From an uncultured Candidatus Melainabacteria bacterium (GTDB taxonomy: Bacteria > Cyanobacteriota > Vampirovibrionia > Gastranaerophilales > Gastranaerophilaceae), in assembly GCA_934773085.1 (NCBI GenBank), contig CAKVMU010000038.1, positions 1-10,499 of the forward strand: a stretch of 10,499 nt of DNA, in the 5' to 3' direction. The position numbers were made by a program, and so were the translations under genes. How positions within the stretch are numbered: position 1 is the first letter of the stretch; each line of letters opens with the position of its first letter. The notes beneath the pieces were generated by a model, which was given only the letters and a program-made list of their open reading frames with translations, did not search any database and was not told where the DNA came from. Below are positions 1 through 7,626 of the stretch, piece by piece.

Positions 1-2
1 AG

Positions 3-1217
3 ATTGCAGAATATGGTATCGCAGCTCACTGGAGATACAAAGAAAAAGGCTCTAAAAAAGCAGATTCCGCAAGTGATATCAAATTTTCTTGGATGCGCAA
101 ACTTGTTGAATACAACAAAGATACCTTGAATGCTGAAGACTACGTAAATTCAGTAAAACTGGATATCTTTTCAGACCAAGTTTTTGCATTCACACCTGGC
201 GGAGATGTTATTGACTTACCGCAAAATGCAACGCCAGTTGACTTCGCATATCGTATTCACTCAGATGTAGGTCATAAAACTGTTGGCGCATTGATTAACG
301 GACGTATCGCACAACTGGATACAAAACTTAAGAACGGCGATATAGTAGAAATTATGACATCAAAAGTCGCTGCACCAAGATTAGACTGGCTAAACTTTGT
401 TGTTACCAAACAAGCAGCTTCAAAAATTCGTCAATGGTACAAGAAAAACAAACGTGAAGACCATATTGAAATCGGAAAAGCCAACCTTGAACACGAAATG
501 ACGAAAGTTGTCTTTGATGAATATGTCAAAAACGGAGAGTTCGACAAAGTTGCAAAACAAATGAACTATGTCGGCGCAGACGACTTGTTTGCTGCTCTCG
601 GGTATGGTGAAACTACAATTAATAAAATTGTTAATAAACTCAAGAAACCTCAAAAAGCAGAAACAGAAACAGATTTCCAACACAAACCGAGAAAAGCTTC
701 CGAAAAAGATATCATCGGCCTTGAAGGACTTCTGTATTCGTTTGCAAGATGCTGCTCCCCAATTCCGGGAGAACCGATTGTGGGTGTTGTTACTCGCTCA
801 AAAGGTGTAAGCATCCACCGATTGGACTGCAGAACCCTTGATGATGTACCGCCCGAAAGACTTTTGGATATCAAATGGTCCGGAAATAATATCAACAAGA
901 CTTACAGCACCACAATCAGAATTGAGACCGCAGAAAAAATGGGATTGCTAAAAGATGTTATCAGCGTGGTTTCGGATAACAATACCAATATTACATATGC
1001 TAACGTAAAATCGAAAAGTAATAAACTCGGTATTATTGAACTCGGAATCGAGCTTGATAACATTGATACATTGAGAAAAGTTATGACAGCATTACAGGCT
1101 CTTCCGGATGTTTACAGCGTAAAACGTGTTCAAACATCATACGGACAGTCTTCCGGACAGTCAAATCGCAAAAACCAAAAGAAGCAACATCCTCACAAGA
1201 AGAAAACTTCGCACTAA
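3..1217 (+). CDS. rel: Bifunctional (p)ppGpp synthetase/hydrolase Rel, C-terminal part (5' end outside window)
   Basis: This is the RelA/SpoT family enzyme that makes and degrades the alarmone (p)ppGpp in the stringent response. The reading frame is open from base 3, before any start codon, and begins with the end of the synthetase domain (AEYGIAAHWRYKEKG). Next come a TGS domain at about bases 168-365 (VFAFTPGGDVIDLP, then HSDVGHKTVGA and NGDIVEIMTS), a helical segment, the conserved Cys/zinc-finger-like motif ARCCSPIPGEPIVG at about 741-785, and an ACT/RRM domain at about 900-1140. It ends in a Lys/His/Gln-rich tail. The hydrolase domain and most of the synthetase domain lie upstream of the window. 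The stop codon TAA (1215-1217) overlaps by 4 bp the stop of the convergent minus-strand gene. Family assignment is firm; full-length Rel rather than a single-function RelA or SpoT is assumed, since only one half is visible. Confidence 0.96.
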   Translation: MAEYGIAAHWRYKEKGSKKADSASDIKFSWMRKLVEYNKDTLNAEDYVNSVKLDIFSDQVFAFTPGGDVIDLPQNATPVDFAYRIHSDVGHKTVGALINGRIAQLDTKLKNGDIVEIMTSKVAAPRLDWLNFVVTKQAASKIRQWYKKNKREDHIEIGKANLEHEMTKVVFDEYVKNGEFDKVAKQMNYVGADDLFAALGYGETTINKIVNKLKKPQKAETETDFQHKPRKASEKDIIGLEGLLYSFARCCSPIPGEPIVGVVTRSKGVSIHRLDCRTLDDVPPERLLDIKWSGNNINKTYSTTIRIETAEKMGLLKDVISVVSDNNTNITYANVKSKSNKLGIIELGIELDNIDTLRKVMTALQALPDVYSVKRVQTSYGQSSGQSNRKNQKKQHPHKKKTSH

Positions 1218-2524
1218 ATTTTCTTTTTAGTCTTTGGCTGCACTTTATTTGCATCCTTTGCGCCTATTGATTCGATACATTTCATTGGGTCAGCAAGTTC
1301 TTCCTTGTATGCGCCGGATTTAAAATATTCTACAGATTTCTTTAAGCCAGCATACATTCTGCCCATAGAATCTTTATCCTGACGGGCTTCTTTATTAATT
1401 TGTTTCATAACTTCTTCGTTGCCCTTATTCTGTTTTCTTAGACCGGTATAATAACTGCTCATTTTTCTATAAAGCTCAGCAAAATAGTTATCAAACATAG
1501 CAACATCATTGTCAGATATCTCTATAGGAATTTCATCTGCAATCTTATAAAAATCTTTGTTTTTAGCATTCTCATATAACTTTTGAGAAATTTTGCCATT
1601 TAACATTTTTTTTATCAAATCAATATAACGGGAAACAACAAGACTATCCTGATTATTTTCATCCAAATGTTTCATAAGATTTAATTCACCGAATTCTCTT
1701 GTATACGTGTAAACATAATCAGACTCAAGATGTTTTGCGGCAGCATAATTAGGACCAAATAATATAATCAGTTCATGCTGCAGAGGAGAAGGTCTGTCTT
1801 CAAATTCTCTTATAAATCTCATTTGAATATCTTCATAACCGGATTTTTGCGGTCCACCAACTGCATACTTGTATTTGTTGCCTAACAAAACTCTTTGTTC
1901 TGCCACATCTGACAATCTAATGTCCAAATCCGGCATTATCTTTTCGCCTTCTATCATTTCTTTCTTAGTAGGAACATATCCCCTCTTAGTCAAACCTTTT
2001 ACACTCGTAGGATTTTCTGCAATTACATAACCACGTTCTTTCATAGCCGGTATAATACTGTCAATCAGCATAGATAAGTCGTATGGATTGTTTACAAATA
2101 ACGTTGCTCTTATTTGATCAGGGACACTGAAACTTCCGGAACGAGCAACTTTTGATGCAAAAGACTTCGGAGATTTAACTGCATTATTCAAACAATAAGC
2201 ACGATTAATTGATACTCCCTTTGCTTCAAGCTCTTTCGCAATTGACTCCAAAATATCAATATATGTTGTTGCAATACGTCTTAATCTGTCTTGATTCTTT
2301 TCTGCTGCATGCTCTACAAAATCGACCCCGGTATTACATGCCGGCTTGATTTCTCTTACGGCTTTCTTAGCAACATTAGTAATATTTTTAGCCCCAAAAG
2401 ATACGGTATCACACGCTAACGGTGCCGCCATTTTCAACCCAAACATACTTTGACCGACGTATTTTGGACTTGTACCTTGAGCCTCATTCGCTCTATTAAA
2501 ACTGTTAATTGCAAAAATTTTCAT
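1214..2524 (-). CDS. Hypothetical protein with a diverged RelA/SpoT synthetase-like fold
   Basis: The 436-residue product matches no named gene I recognise. Its N-terminus (about 1-60) looks unstructured and carries TVSFGA at 40-45. The rest follows the order of a RelA/SpoT synthetase domain. VKSPKSFASKV (116-126) resembles the KxPxSIxxK region. VPDQIRATLFV (135-145) resembles the strand with the metal-binding Asp (here D136). SGYEDIQ (228-234) stands where GYxSLH is expected, with Gln replacing His. HELIILFGPNY (250-260) and AAAKHLESDYVY (261-272) resemble the EVQIRT and AExGxAxHxxY segments, with the E kept and QIRT lost. The C-terminal 160 residues are charged and helical. Catalysis is uncertain given the changed residues. 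It starts at ATG 2524 with only a weak GGGA upstream, 76 bp after the plsC pair on the same strand, so read-through is possible. The gene is likely real; the fold assignment is inference from motifs. Confidence 0.85.
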   Translation of the reverse strand: MKIFAINSFNRANEAQGTSPKYVGQSMFGLKMAAPLACDTVSFGAKNITNVAKKAVREIKPACNTGVDFVEHAAEKNQDRLRRIATTYIDILESIAKELEAKGVSINRAYCLNNAVKSPKSFASKVARSGSFSVPDQIRATLFVNNPYDLSMLIDSIIPAMKERGYVIAENPTSVKGLTKRGYVPTKKEMIEGEKIMPDLDIRLSDVAEQRVLLGNKYKYAVGGPQKSGYEDIQMRFIREFEDRPSPLQHELIILFGPNYAAAKHLESDYVYTYTREFGELNLMKHLDENNQDSLVVSRYIDLIKKMLNGKISQKLYENAKNKDFYKIADEIPIEISDNDVAMFDNYFAELYRKMSSYYTGLRKQNKGNEEVMKQINKEARQDKDSMGRMYAGLKKSVEYFKSGAYKEELADPMKCIESIGAKDANKVQPKTKKKI

Positions 2525-2600
2525 CTACACATTCCCACACATATATAAAAACAATTTATCTACAATTTTTGCTAAAAACATCCGACAATGTAACGAAAGG

Positions 2601-3275
2601 TTAAGCATTAACCGGATGATTTTCTTTTTCACACACACGATTTTCAAAACCGGTAGCTTCAGAAATTTGTTTTGCCCACTCACATACAATAGCATCTTCA
2701 TCCATTGTATAAGGAATCGGCTTTCCTACTTTTACCGTAATATGTTTTTCCCCGAGTTTTTTTGCGTATCCGTCAAATCCGCAAATCGCCACAGGTACAA
2801 TATCTGCCTTGAATTTTTTTGCAAATAAAACAAAGCCCTTTGTAATATTTTCAATAACCGGTTCTTTTATAATTCTGCCCTGCGGGAAAATACCAAGCGA
2901 CCAACTTGTATTGAAAACAGCCTTAACTGTTTTAAATGTAGCAAGCTCCGGTTTTTCTCTGTTAACTGCAAATGCACCCAAAGTGTGCACCAAAAAGCGT
3001 AACAGTCTATTCTTATCTTCAAAAAGTTCTTTCTTCGCCATGTAAGCAACACGTTTTTGAACCGCTAAAGTCACAATTGGCGGGTCAATATATGAAACAT
3101 GGTTTGCTGCATAAATAACATGCGAACCTTTCGGCACATTTTCACGTCCTTCAATTTTGATATTGTACATGTACTTTGTTACAGGTTTTACAACGAACAT
3201 AACGAATAAATCGTAAAATAAAATTCGCCAAAAACCATAATCTTTCTCAGTTCGCTTGTTGTAATTTTTTTTCAT
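2601..3275 (-). CDS. plsC: PlsC-type 1-acylglycerol-3-phosphate acyltransferase (second of a tandem pair)
   Basis: This is a 224-residue lysophospholipid acyltransferase family protein, expected at the inner membrane transferring an acyl chain to lysophosphatidic acid or a similar acceptor. The catalytic H-x4-D motif is ANHVSYID (H59, D64). The acceptor-binding block is GIFPQG (128-133), where many relatives have FPEG. ITKGF and ADIVPVAICG follow. A hydrophobic N-terminal stretch (about 15-30) could be membrane-associated. Length is in the usual 200-250 range. It starts at ATG 3275, only 24 bp after the stop of the paralogous gene upstream, so the two are probably one operon. No strong terminator was seen behind it. 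The second motif departs more from consensus (FPQGRIIKEP) than in its neighbour (FPQGTRQEP), so acceptor specificity may differ. Family is firm; exact substrate is unknown. Confidence 0.9.
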   Translation of the reverse strand: MKKNYNKRTEKDYGFWRILFYDLFVMFVVKPVTKYMYNIKIEGRENVPKGSHVIYAANHVSYIDPPIVTLAVQKRVAYMAKKELFEDKNRLLRFLVHTLGAFAVNREKPELATFKTVKAVFNTSWSLGIFPQGRIIKEPVIENITKGFVLFAKKFKADIVPVAICGFDGYAKKLGEKHITVKVGKPIPYTMDEDAIVCEWAKQISEATGFENRVCEKENHPVNA

Positions 3276-3299
3276 ACCCTTTTCCGCTCTTAATCTAAG

Positions 3300-3968
3300 C
3301 TATACCGCAGCCGGTTCATATCTGAACCCTGTTAATTCCGCAATAGCGTTTCCCCACTGCTCTACCATTTCATCTACATTATCTGTGTAAGGAATAAGTT
3401 TTCCTATTTTTACAATTATTTTTCCGCTAAAAGGAATTCTTTTTGCATCTTGAGTTCCAATAATTCCGACAGGTAAAATGCCACATTTCGTAGTCTTAGC
3501 AAGAGAGGCAAACCCTTTTGTAATGTTACTTACGCATCCCGGCTCCTGACGTGTCCCCTGCGGAAAAATTCCCAGAACCCAGCCGGTCTTTTTAATAGTC
3601 ATTACTGTTTTTATGGTTGAAACGCCCAGTTTTTCTCTGTCAACGGCAAAAGCGCCCAACCAGTTCAACCACCAACGCAAAAATGGGTTTTCAAACAGTT
3701 CTTTCTTAGCCATATAAGCCAATGGTCTTTTCATAACAGAACAAACTAATGGAGGATCCAATGTTGACAGATGGTTTGCTGCAACGATATAGTCGTTTGT
3801 TTCCGGAATATTTTCTCTGCCTTGAACCTCTAATCTGTAAACTAATCGAAAACGAATCATATAACAAATATGGGTAATCAAAAATTGGAAAAAACTTCTC
3901 CATTTATTAAAAAACTTTTGTTCACGTGCAGTTTGTTTACCTGCAGGTCTTTTTGTTTCTTTTGACAA
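3300..3968 (-). CDS. plsC: PlsC-type 1-acylglycerol-3-phosphate acyltransferase (first of a tandem pair, TTG start)
   Basis: This is a 222-residue acyltransferase of the same family as the next gene on this strand. It has the H-x4-D motif ANHLSTLD (H66, D71), GIFPQGTR (133-140), a shared NITKGF segment (148-153) and CGILPVGIIG near 162-171. Residues 20-45 are aromatic and hydrophobic and could dock on the membrane. The chosen start is TTG at 3968 (MSKETKRP). A GAGGG at 3979-3983 lies 10 bp upstream and a TATAAT -10 box sits farther upstream at a suitable distance. The next in-frame ATG would remove 37 residues including the hydrophobic stretch. The two proteins share many aligned blocks (YMAKKELFE, LGAFAV, REK, LGIFPQG), which points to tandem duplication. 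The likely role is phosphatidic acid synthesis or another lyso-lipid acylation. Confidence 0.9.
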   Translation of the reverse strand: MSKETKRPAGKQTAREQKFFNKWRSFFQFLITHICYMIRFRLVYRLEVQGRENIPETNDYIVAANHLSTLDPPLVCSVMKRPLAYMAKKELFENPFLRWWLNWLGAFAVDREKLGVSTIKTVMTIKKTGWVLGIFPQGTRQEPGCVSNITKGFASLAKTTKCGILPVGIIGTQDAKRIPFSGKIIVKIGKLIPYTDNVDEMVEQWGNAIAELTGFRYEPAAV

Positions 3969-3996
3969 TAAACCAAATCCCTCGTCTGCAATAAGG

Positions 3997-4025
3997 ATTA
4001 TACCACAAATTGAAGATATTGAATA
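3997..4025 (-). promoter_or_regulatory. Sigma-70-type promoter for the plsC pair
   Basis: Read on the minus strand there is a perfect TATAAT (3997-4002) preceded directly by TGG, an extended -10 pattern. A weak -35 (TATTCA, 4020-4025) lies 17 bp upstream. The predicted start at about 3990 leaves a short leader that contains the GAGGG in front of the TTG start codon. The -10 match is strong and the -35 weak, as is common with an extended -10. Confidence 0.55.
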
Positions 4026-4042
4026 GCTAAGCTGGGCAATAT

Positions 4043-4405
4043 TTATATATCTTCACGAAAAACATCTTCCAGACGTTTTATTTCCTCTTCTTCTTTTTCA
4101 TCAGTCTCTTCATCATCTTTATCTAGCGGGGAAAGCGTTTTTTTATGTTTTTTTGAGTTCAAAACAGAGGCAACATTAGTCATTGCAAGCGAATTGAGGG
4201 TGGCTCTAAGAAGAGCGCTCCTATCAACAAACGGTTGATTATAAGAGTTTTCACCGTCCTCTTCACCTTCCGCCGGAGGAAGATACATAGCTTCAGAGCC
4301 GTATTTTTCCTGACTCATTTTTGCCGCAGTGCCGGAAGCATCACCGCTTTTAAAATTAAAAGCGCCGCCGATTCCGTAAAAACCTGCTGACCTGTTATCT
4401 ACCAC
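4043..4405 (-). CDS. Small acidic hypothetical protein (GTG start)
   Basis: This 120-residue protein has no family I recognise. The N-terminal half is Gly/Ala/Ser-rich (GFYGIGGAFNF at 8-18). Residues about 60-82 (FVDRSALLRATLNSLAMTN) form a likely amphipathic helix. After a basic patch (KKHKK) the C-terminus is strongly acidic (DDEETDEKEEEE). There is no signal peptide or clear membrane segment. The start is GTG at 4405, six bases after a good Shine-Dalgarno sequence (GAGGT, complement of 4412-4416). An ATG inside that stretch opens only a seven-codon out-of-frame ORF. The ribosome binding site and the biased composition support a real gene. It is transcribed divergently from the large ADP-ribosyltransferase-like gene, but nothing in its sequence shows a functional link. 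Role unknown. Confidence 0.7.
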   Translation of the reverse strand: MVDNRSAGFYGIGGAFNFKSGDASGTAAKMSQEKYGSEAMYLPPAEGEEDGENSYNQPFVDRSALLRATLNSLAMTNVASVLNSKKHKKTLSPLDKDDEETDEKEEEEIKRLEDVFREDI

Positions 4406-4434
4406 TTTTAGACCTCATGTTGGGATATCAACCA

Positions 4435-4463
4435 ATTATAAATATCCTCATAAGATAATATAA
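4435..4463 (-). promoter_or_regulatory. Possible promoter of the acidic hypothetical gene
   Basis: A perfect minus-strand TATAAT (4435-4440) is preceded, after 17 bp, by TTATAT (4458-4463), which matches three of six -35 bases. The implied start near 4428 gives a leader of about 23 nt containing the GAGGT ribosome binding site. The region is very AT-rich, so chance matches are possible. Confidence 0.4.
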
Positions 4464-4490
4464 CCCCTAAATATATAATTTTGCTAGTCA

Positions 4491-4533
4491 GTTACAAATC
4501 TTTACAAACCATTTTTTCGTGAATTTTTGTAAC
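4491..4533. repeat. Inverted repeat in the divergent intergenic region
   Basis: GTTACAAA (4491-4498) is matched by its exact reverse complement TTTGTAAC (4526-4533) with a 27-bp gap. A near copy of the left arm (TTTACAAA, 4501-4508) lies between them. The arms sit between the acidic hypothetical gene and the ADP-ribosyltransferase-like gene, where an operator would be expected. It is not followed by a T-run on either strand, so it is not an obvious terminator. AT-richness makes this a weak call. Confidence 0.3.
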
Positions 4534-4609
4534 AATATATCTCAAATTACTAAAGTATTATGCAAATTGTGCCGTTATATGAATCATACGGTTAGCATAA
4601 AGGCGTGAG

Positions 4610-7585
4610 ATGGTTCAATTTAGTATTCAACAAAGATTAACTATTGATAATTACAGACAACACAATAATTTAGGTTTTGTCCTTTCTGATGAAGCTGTTG
4701 TTGAACTCATTAAGAAAGAAATGGAAGCAAAAGGCACTGTTTATACAGGATTTGAAACTCTTGCAACATCCGCAATTAAAACAAAAAGCACTCAAAACAA
4801 TTCTAACATTTTCGGAATAGAATACGTTAAAGATAAAAATGCAGGATTCACCATTGAGAGAAATACTGTTACCAACACCCCAGTACAACCAACACCGTCA
4901 CAAACAAAAGCAATCGAATTCTTGAGCTCTATCTGCTCTGAAGCCGAAACTGTTTTTAAAGAACGTGAAGATGAAGCAGGCGCAATATCTGCCATTGTAA
5001 ACACTTGGAAAGAAATTTTTGACAAAGAATACGCTAAATCAACTGTTAAAAAAGAAATTCAAGCTCTTGAAGAAGAATTGAAAGTTTTAGATAAAGCCTC
5101 TAAAGGAGAACTCACTACAAGAGATATTCTTGGGAATGTTCGTACCAAAACGTTTGAAGAAACTTTTCTACAAAGACGTGGTGTAAAGTTCAATGAAGAA
5201 AACATCTCAGATTGCGCCAAAAAAGCTCAACAATTCGCAGGAATAAAGTCCTCAGTTGACATGATTAATCAACTGAAAGAACTTCTTGGAAACACCACTT
5301 GCGGAAATATACAGAGTCAACTCAATCCGCAAGAGTCATCTGCTACCATTCTCAAAGCGTTTCAAATGTCAGGAATTAATTCAATTAATGAGATGAATAA
5401 AACTCTTAAAGACATTGAAGAAAAATACAAAAACCACCCTGATATGCAAAAATACGGTACAGGTTTGAGGTTTGCAAAGAACAAACAAGGGAAATACTTA
5501 GTTTACAGAACTGCTCAGAACGGTTATCCGGCAGAAGCAACAAATGAACAGCTTAAATTTATCGCCAAAGAAATGGAACAACGTTTAGATAAAGCTCTTG
5601 CTGATGCTCTCGGTATTGAATATGATGAAAATGCGACTCCAGAACAAATACAAGAGCTCACTCAACAAACTTTTGAAAAATACCAAGCAGAATATGAAGA
5701 AAGTTTCCAAAAAGCTTACGGCAAAAAAGATGTAAAAGCTCTCGCTGAAGCCTACGTTGAAAAACAACAACAAGGAGTTGCCACTGTTGAAATGGTGTTA
5801 AACATAACTTCAATGGCACTGATGATTGTTCCTGGGGGAGCTGTTGCAGGAAGTAACGCATTACTAAGAGGAGCATTAGTTGCTAAAAACGCTGCAAACG
5901 GAGCGAAGATTGTAAAAGGATTACAACTTGTAAATAAAGGTGCGCAGGCTTTTCAAAAAGTTTCACAAGCAGTTTCTCCTGTTATTATGGCAAATATGAC
6001 ATTAAGACCGACCGAGTTATTGGAGCAGTTAACTTCCAAGAATGGAATGTCAGCCAAAGAATGGGAAAACTGGGGAATCGAAGTCCTTCAGAACACTGTC
6101 TACATGGCCGCAGGTATGGGAGCAAGCAAGCTTGCAGAAGTCGGTGCTGCGATGTACAAAACGAAAGCACTTGTATCCACCCTAAAATCAACAGGAAAAT
6201 CAGGAAATGAAATTATCGCACTGATTAAAGCTAACCCTGTAAAATTCCCGAACGAAATCGTTAAAAGTCTTACTAAAGTCGATAAACTTGCTAAAACTCT
6301 CCAAATCTCAAGCGAAGTTGCATTAGATTTAAGCAGTACCGTTCTTCTCAACAAAGCTATGGGTAACGGAAATTTGTTACCTATGGACGTTATTAACTCT
6401 ATTGCCTTCGCTATCTCCGGTGGGGTTATACAAAAACAATTCCTTCACCTCTCCACCGAAAGTAAAGTTATGTTCATCCAAGAAACTTTCAAAGACTACG
6501 GTATAACCAGAGCCGATGCGCAGAATATCCTAAAAACAATGGATAATATTTCCGCTGGGAAAGATAAAAAATTTAGAGCAAAAAAAGAGGAAGCACAAGA
6601 TTTTTATAATAAAAATCTTTCAAATATTCCTTTATATAAAGAGATGTTCAATAAAAATATTGTAACGGCAGAAGATGTAAAAAAACTTTTACCTAATAAA
6701 ATGATTGAAGAAAATTTCTATATTGAAAGTATACATAGATTAATTAATGAAATTCCAACAGAAGTAAAAAACGACCCAAATTTTAGAACAATCGATTTAT
6801 CCCCTCAATTGACTGAAAAAGATTTTGAAATCATTGCACAATTGATAAATTTACATAAAAACAAGCATCTCGCAAAATGGTTTGAATACAATCCTAAATA
6901 TGGAATCAAAAATATTCAAAATTTAGCCATCTTTGCACGTGTAGTTGATTTTACTAATCAACACAAAGATTTTCTGGAATTTAATGCAAATCAATGGGAT
7001 ATAGTCATTGAAGGAATATTAAAGAAGCCTGAAAACTTGGTAGACTCCATCCTAAGATATAAATACAACTCAACCGAAATAAATAAGGCATTGGATACAG
7101 GCATATACCCTAATAAAGAAATAAAAGAATTGATAAACAACATTAAAGAATATATCAGCTTATTTGATACTAAAGAAGAGATAACTGTTTATAGAGGAGA
7201 GGGTGGATATGGTATTCTAAACACAGGCAAGAATTCAGAACTTGGAGAAATTGTTAAAAAGTTCACAGAAGAATATAAAACTGGTAAATATTCAGAAGAA
7301 GAAAAAGAAAATTTTATAGAAAGATATCTAGCATTTGAAACATTAAAACAAAAAAGATTTCTATCTACATCCATGACTCCCGAAGGAAGCAAAGAGCATC
7401 AAGGTGTAATTTATTGGGAAGAATTAGTTATTCCAAAGGGAACACAAGGTGCATTTATTGAGGGGTTCTGTGTTGATAAACCTAAAGAAGCAGAATTTCT
7501 TATCCAATCAGATACAGAAATATTAATAACCCATGCCCGTTTTGAAAATGGAATGTGGATATTAAGAGGTGTAATTAAACAATGA
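4610..7585 (+). CDS. Large modular protein with C-terminal mono-ADP-ribosyltransferase (toxin-like) domain
   Basis: The 991-residue product looks like a modular toxin or effector. Residues 1-390 are polar and mostly helical, with several charged coiled-coil-like stretches and no signal peptide. Residues 393-640 include Gly/Ala-rich hydrophobic stretches (for example ITSMALMIVPGGAVAG, and INSIAFAISGGV further on). From about 650 the DNA is much more AT-rich and the protein Lys/Asn/Ile-rich. The last 135 residues carry the full Arg-Ser-Glu signature of NAD-dependent mono-ADP-ribosyltransferases: VYRGEG (R862), RFLSTS (S919-T-S921) and KEAEFLI (E960-x-E962), with E962 as predicted catalytic Glu. 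Such domains transfer ADP-ribose from NAD+ to a target protein or other molecule; the target cannot be read here. The start is ATG 4610 with AAAGG six bases upstream. A small ORF with its own promoter follows. Domain assignment is by motif and spacing; the toxin role and export route are inferred. Confidence 0.9.
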   Translation: MVQFSIQQRLTIDNYRQHNNLGFVLSDEAVVELIKKEMEAKGTVYTGFETLATSAIKTKSTQNNSNIFGIEYVKDKNAGFTIERNTVTNTPVQPTPSQTKAIEFLSSICSEAETVFKEREDEAGAISAIVNTWKEIFDKEYAKSTVKKEIQALEEELKVLDKASKGELTTRDILGNVRTKTFEETFLQRRGVKFNEENISDCAKKAQQFAGIKSSVDMINQLKELLGNTTCGNIQSQLNPQESSATILKAFQMSGINSINEMNKTLKDIEEKYKNHPDMQKYGTGLRFAKNKQGKYLVYRTAQNGYPAEATNEQLKFIAKEMEQRLDKALADALGIEYDENATPEQIQELTQQTFEKYQAEYEESFQKAYGKKDVKALAEAYVEKQQQGVATVEMVLNITSMALMIVPGGAVAGSNALLRGALVAKNAANGAKIVKGLQLVNKGAQAFQKVSQAVSPVIMANMTLRPTELLEQLTSKNGMSAKEWENWGIEVLQNTVYMAAGMGASKLAEVGAAMYKTKALVSTLKSTGKSGNEIIALIKANPVKFPNEIVKSLTKVDKLAKTLQISSEVALDLSSTVLLNKAMGNGNLLPMDVINSIAFAISGGVIQKQFLHLSTESKVMFIQETFKDYGITRADAQNILKTMDNISAGKDKKFRAKKEEAQDFYNKNLSNIPLYKEMFNKNIVTAEDVKKLLPNKMIEENFYIESIHRLINEIPTEVKNDPNFRTIDLSPQLTEKDFEIIAQLINLHKNKHLAKWFEYNPKYGIKNIQNLAIFARVVDFTNQHKDFLEFNANQWDIVIEGILKKPENLVDSILRYKYNSTEINKALDTGIYPNKEIKELINNIKEYISLFDTKEEITVYRGEGGYGILNTGKNSELGEIVKKFTEEYKTGKYSEEEKENFIERYLAFETLKQKRFLSTSMTPEGSKEHQGVIYWEELVIPKGTQGAFIEGFCVDKPKEAEFLIQSDTEILITHARFENGMWILRGVIKQ

Positions 7586-7588
7586 CAA

Positions 7589-7617
7589 TTGACATATAAA
7601 TTATAAAAAGTTAGAAT
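7589..7617 (+). promoter_or_regulatory. Near-consensus sigma-70 promoter directly behind the toxin-like gene
   Basis: A perfect TTGACA (7589-7594) begins three bases after the stop codon of the large gene. It is followed after exactly 17 bp by TAGAAT (7612-7617), five of six -10 bases. Transcription would start at about 7624, only a few bases before ATG 7627, so the GAGG at 7618-7621 would serve only read-through mRNA from the upstream gene. The arrangement lets the small gene be expressed without the toxin-like gene. Confidence 0.5.
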
Positions 7618-7626
7618 GAGGTAAAT

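Noticed and set aside
420..898. Antisense and alternative-frame ORFs inside rel
   Set aside because: They overlap conserved TGS-to-Cys-motif coding sequence of rel and show no protein family features.
2525..2600. Dedicated promoter for the Rel-like hypothetical gene
   Set aside because: TATATA near 2542-2547 and TTGTAG (complement of 2560-2565) are present but only 12 bp apart, so the pair is not convincing.
4016..4042. ATATTG/CAATAT inverted repeat just after the stop codon of the acidic protein gene
   Set aside because: The six-bp AT-rich stem has no following T-run on the minus strand and overlaps the plsC promoter region, so it does not support a terminator.
6481..6660. Frameshift or gene fusion at the composition boundary in the large ORF
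   Set aside because: The frame stays open without a stop or a strong internal start with a ribosome binding site; a modular single protein explains it better.
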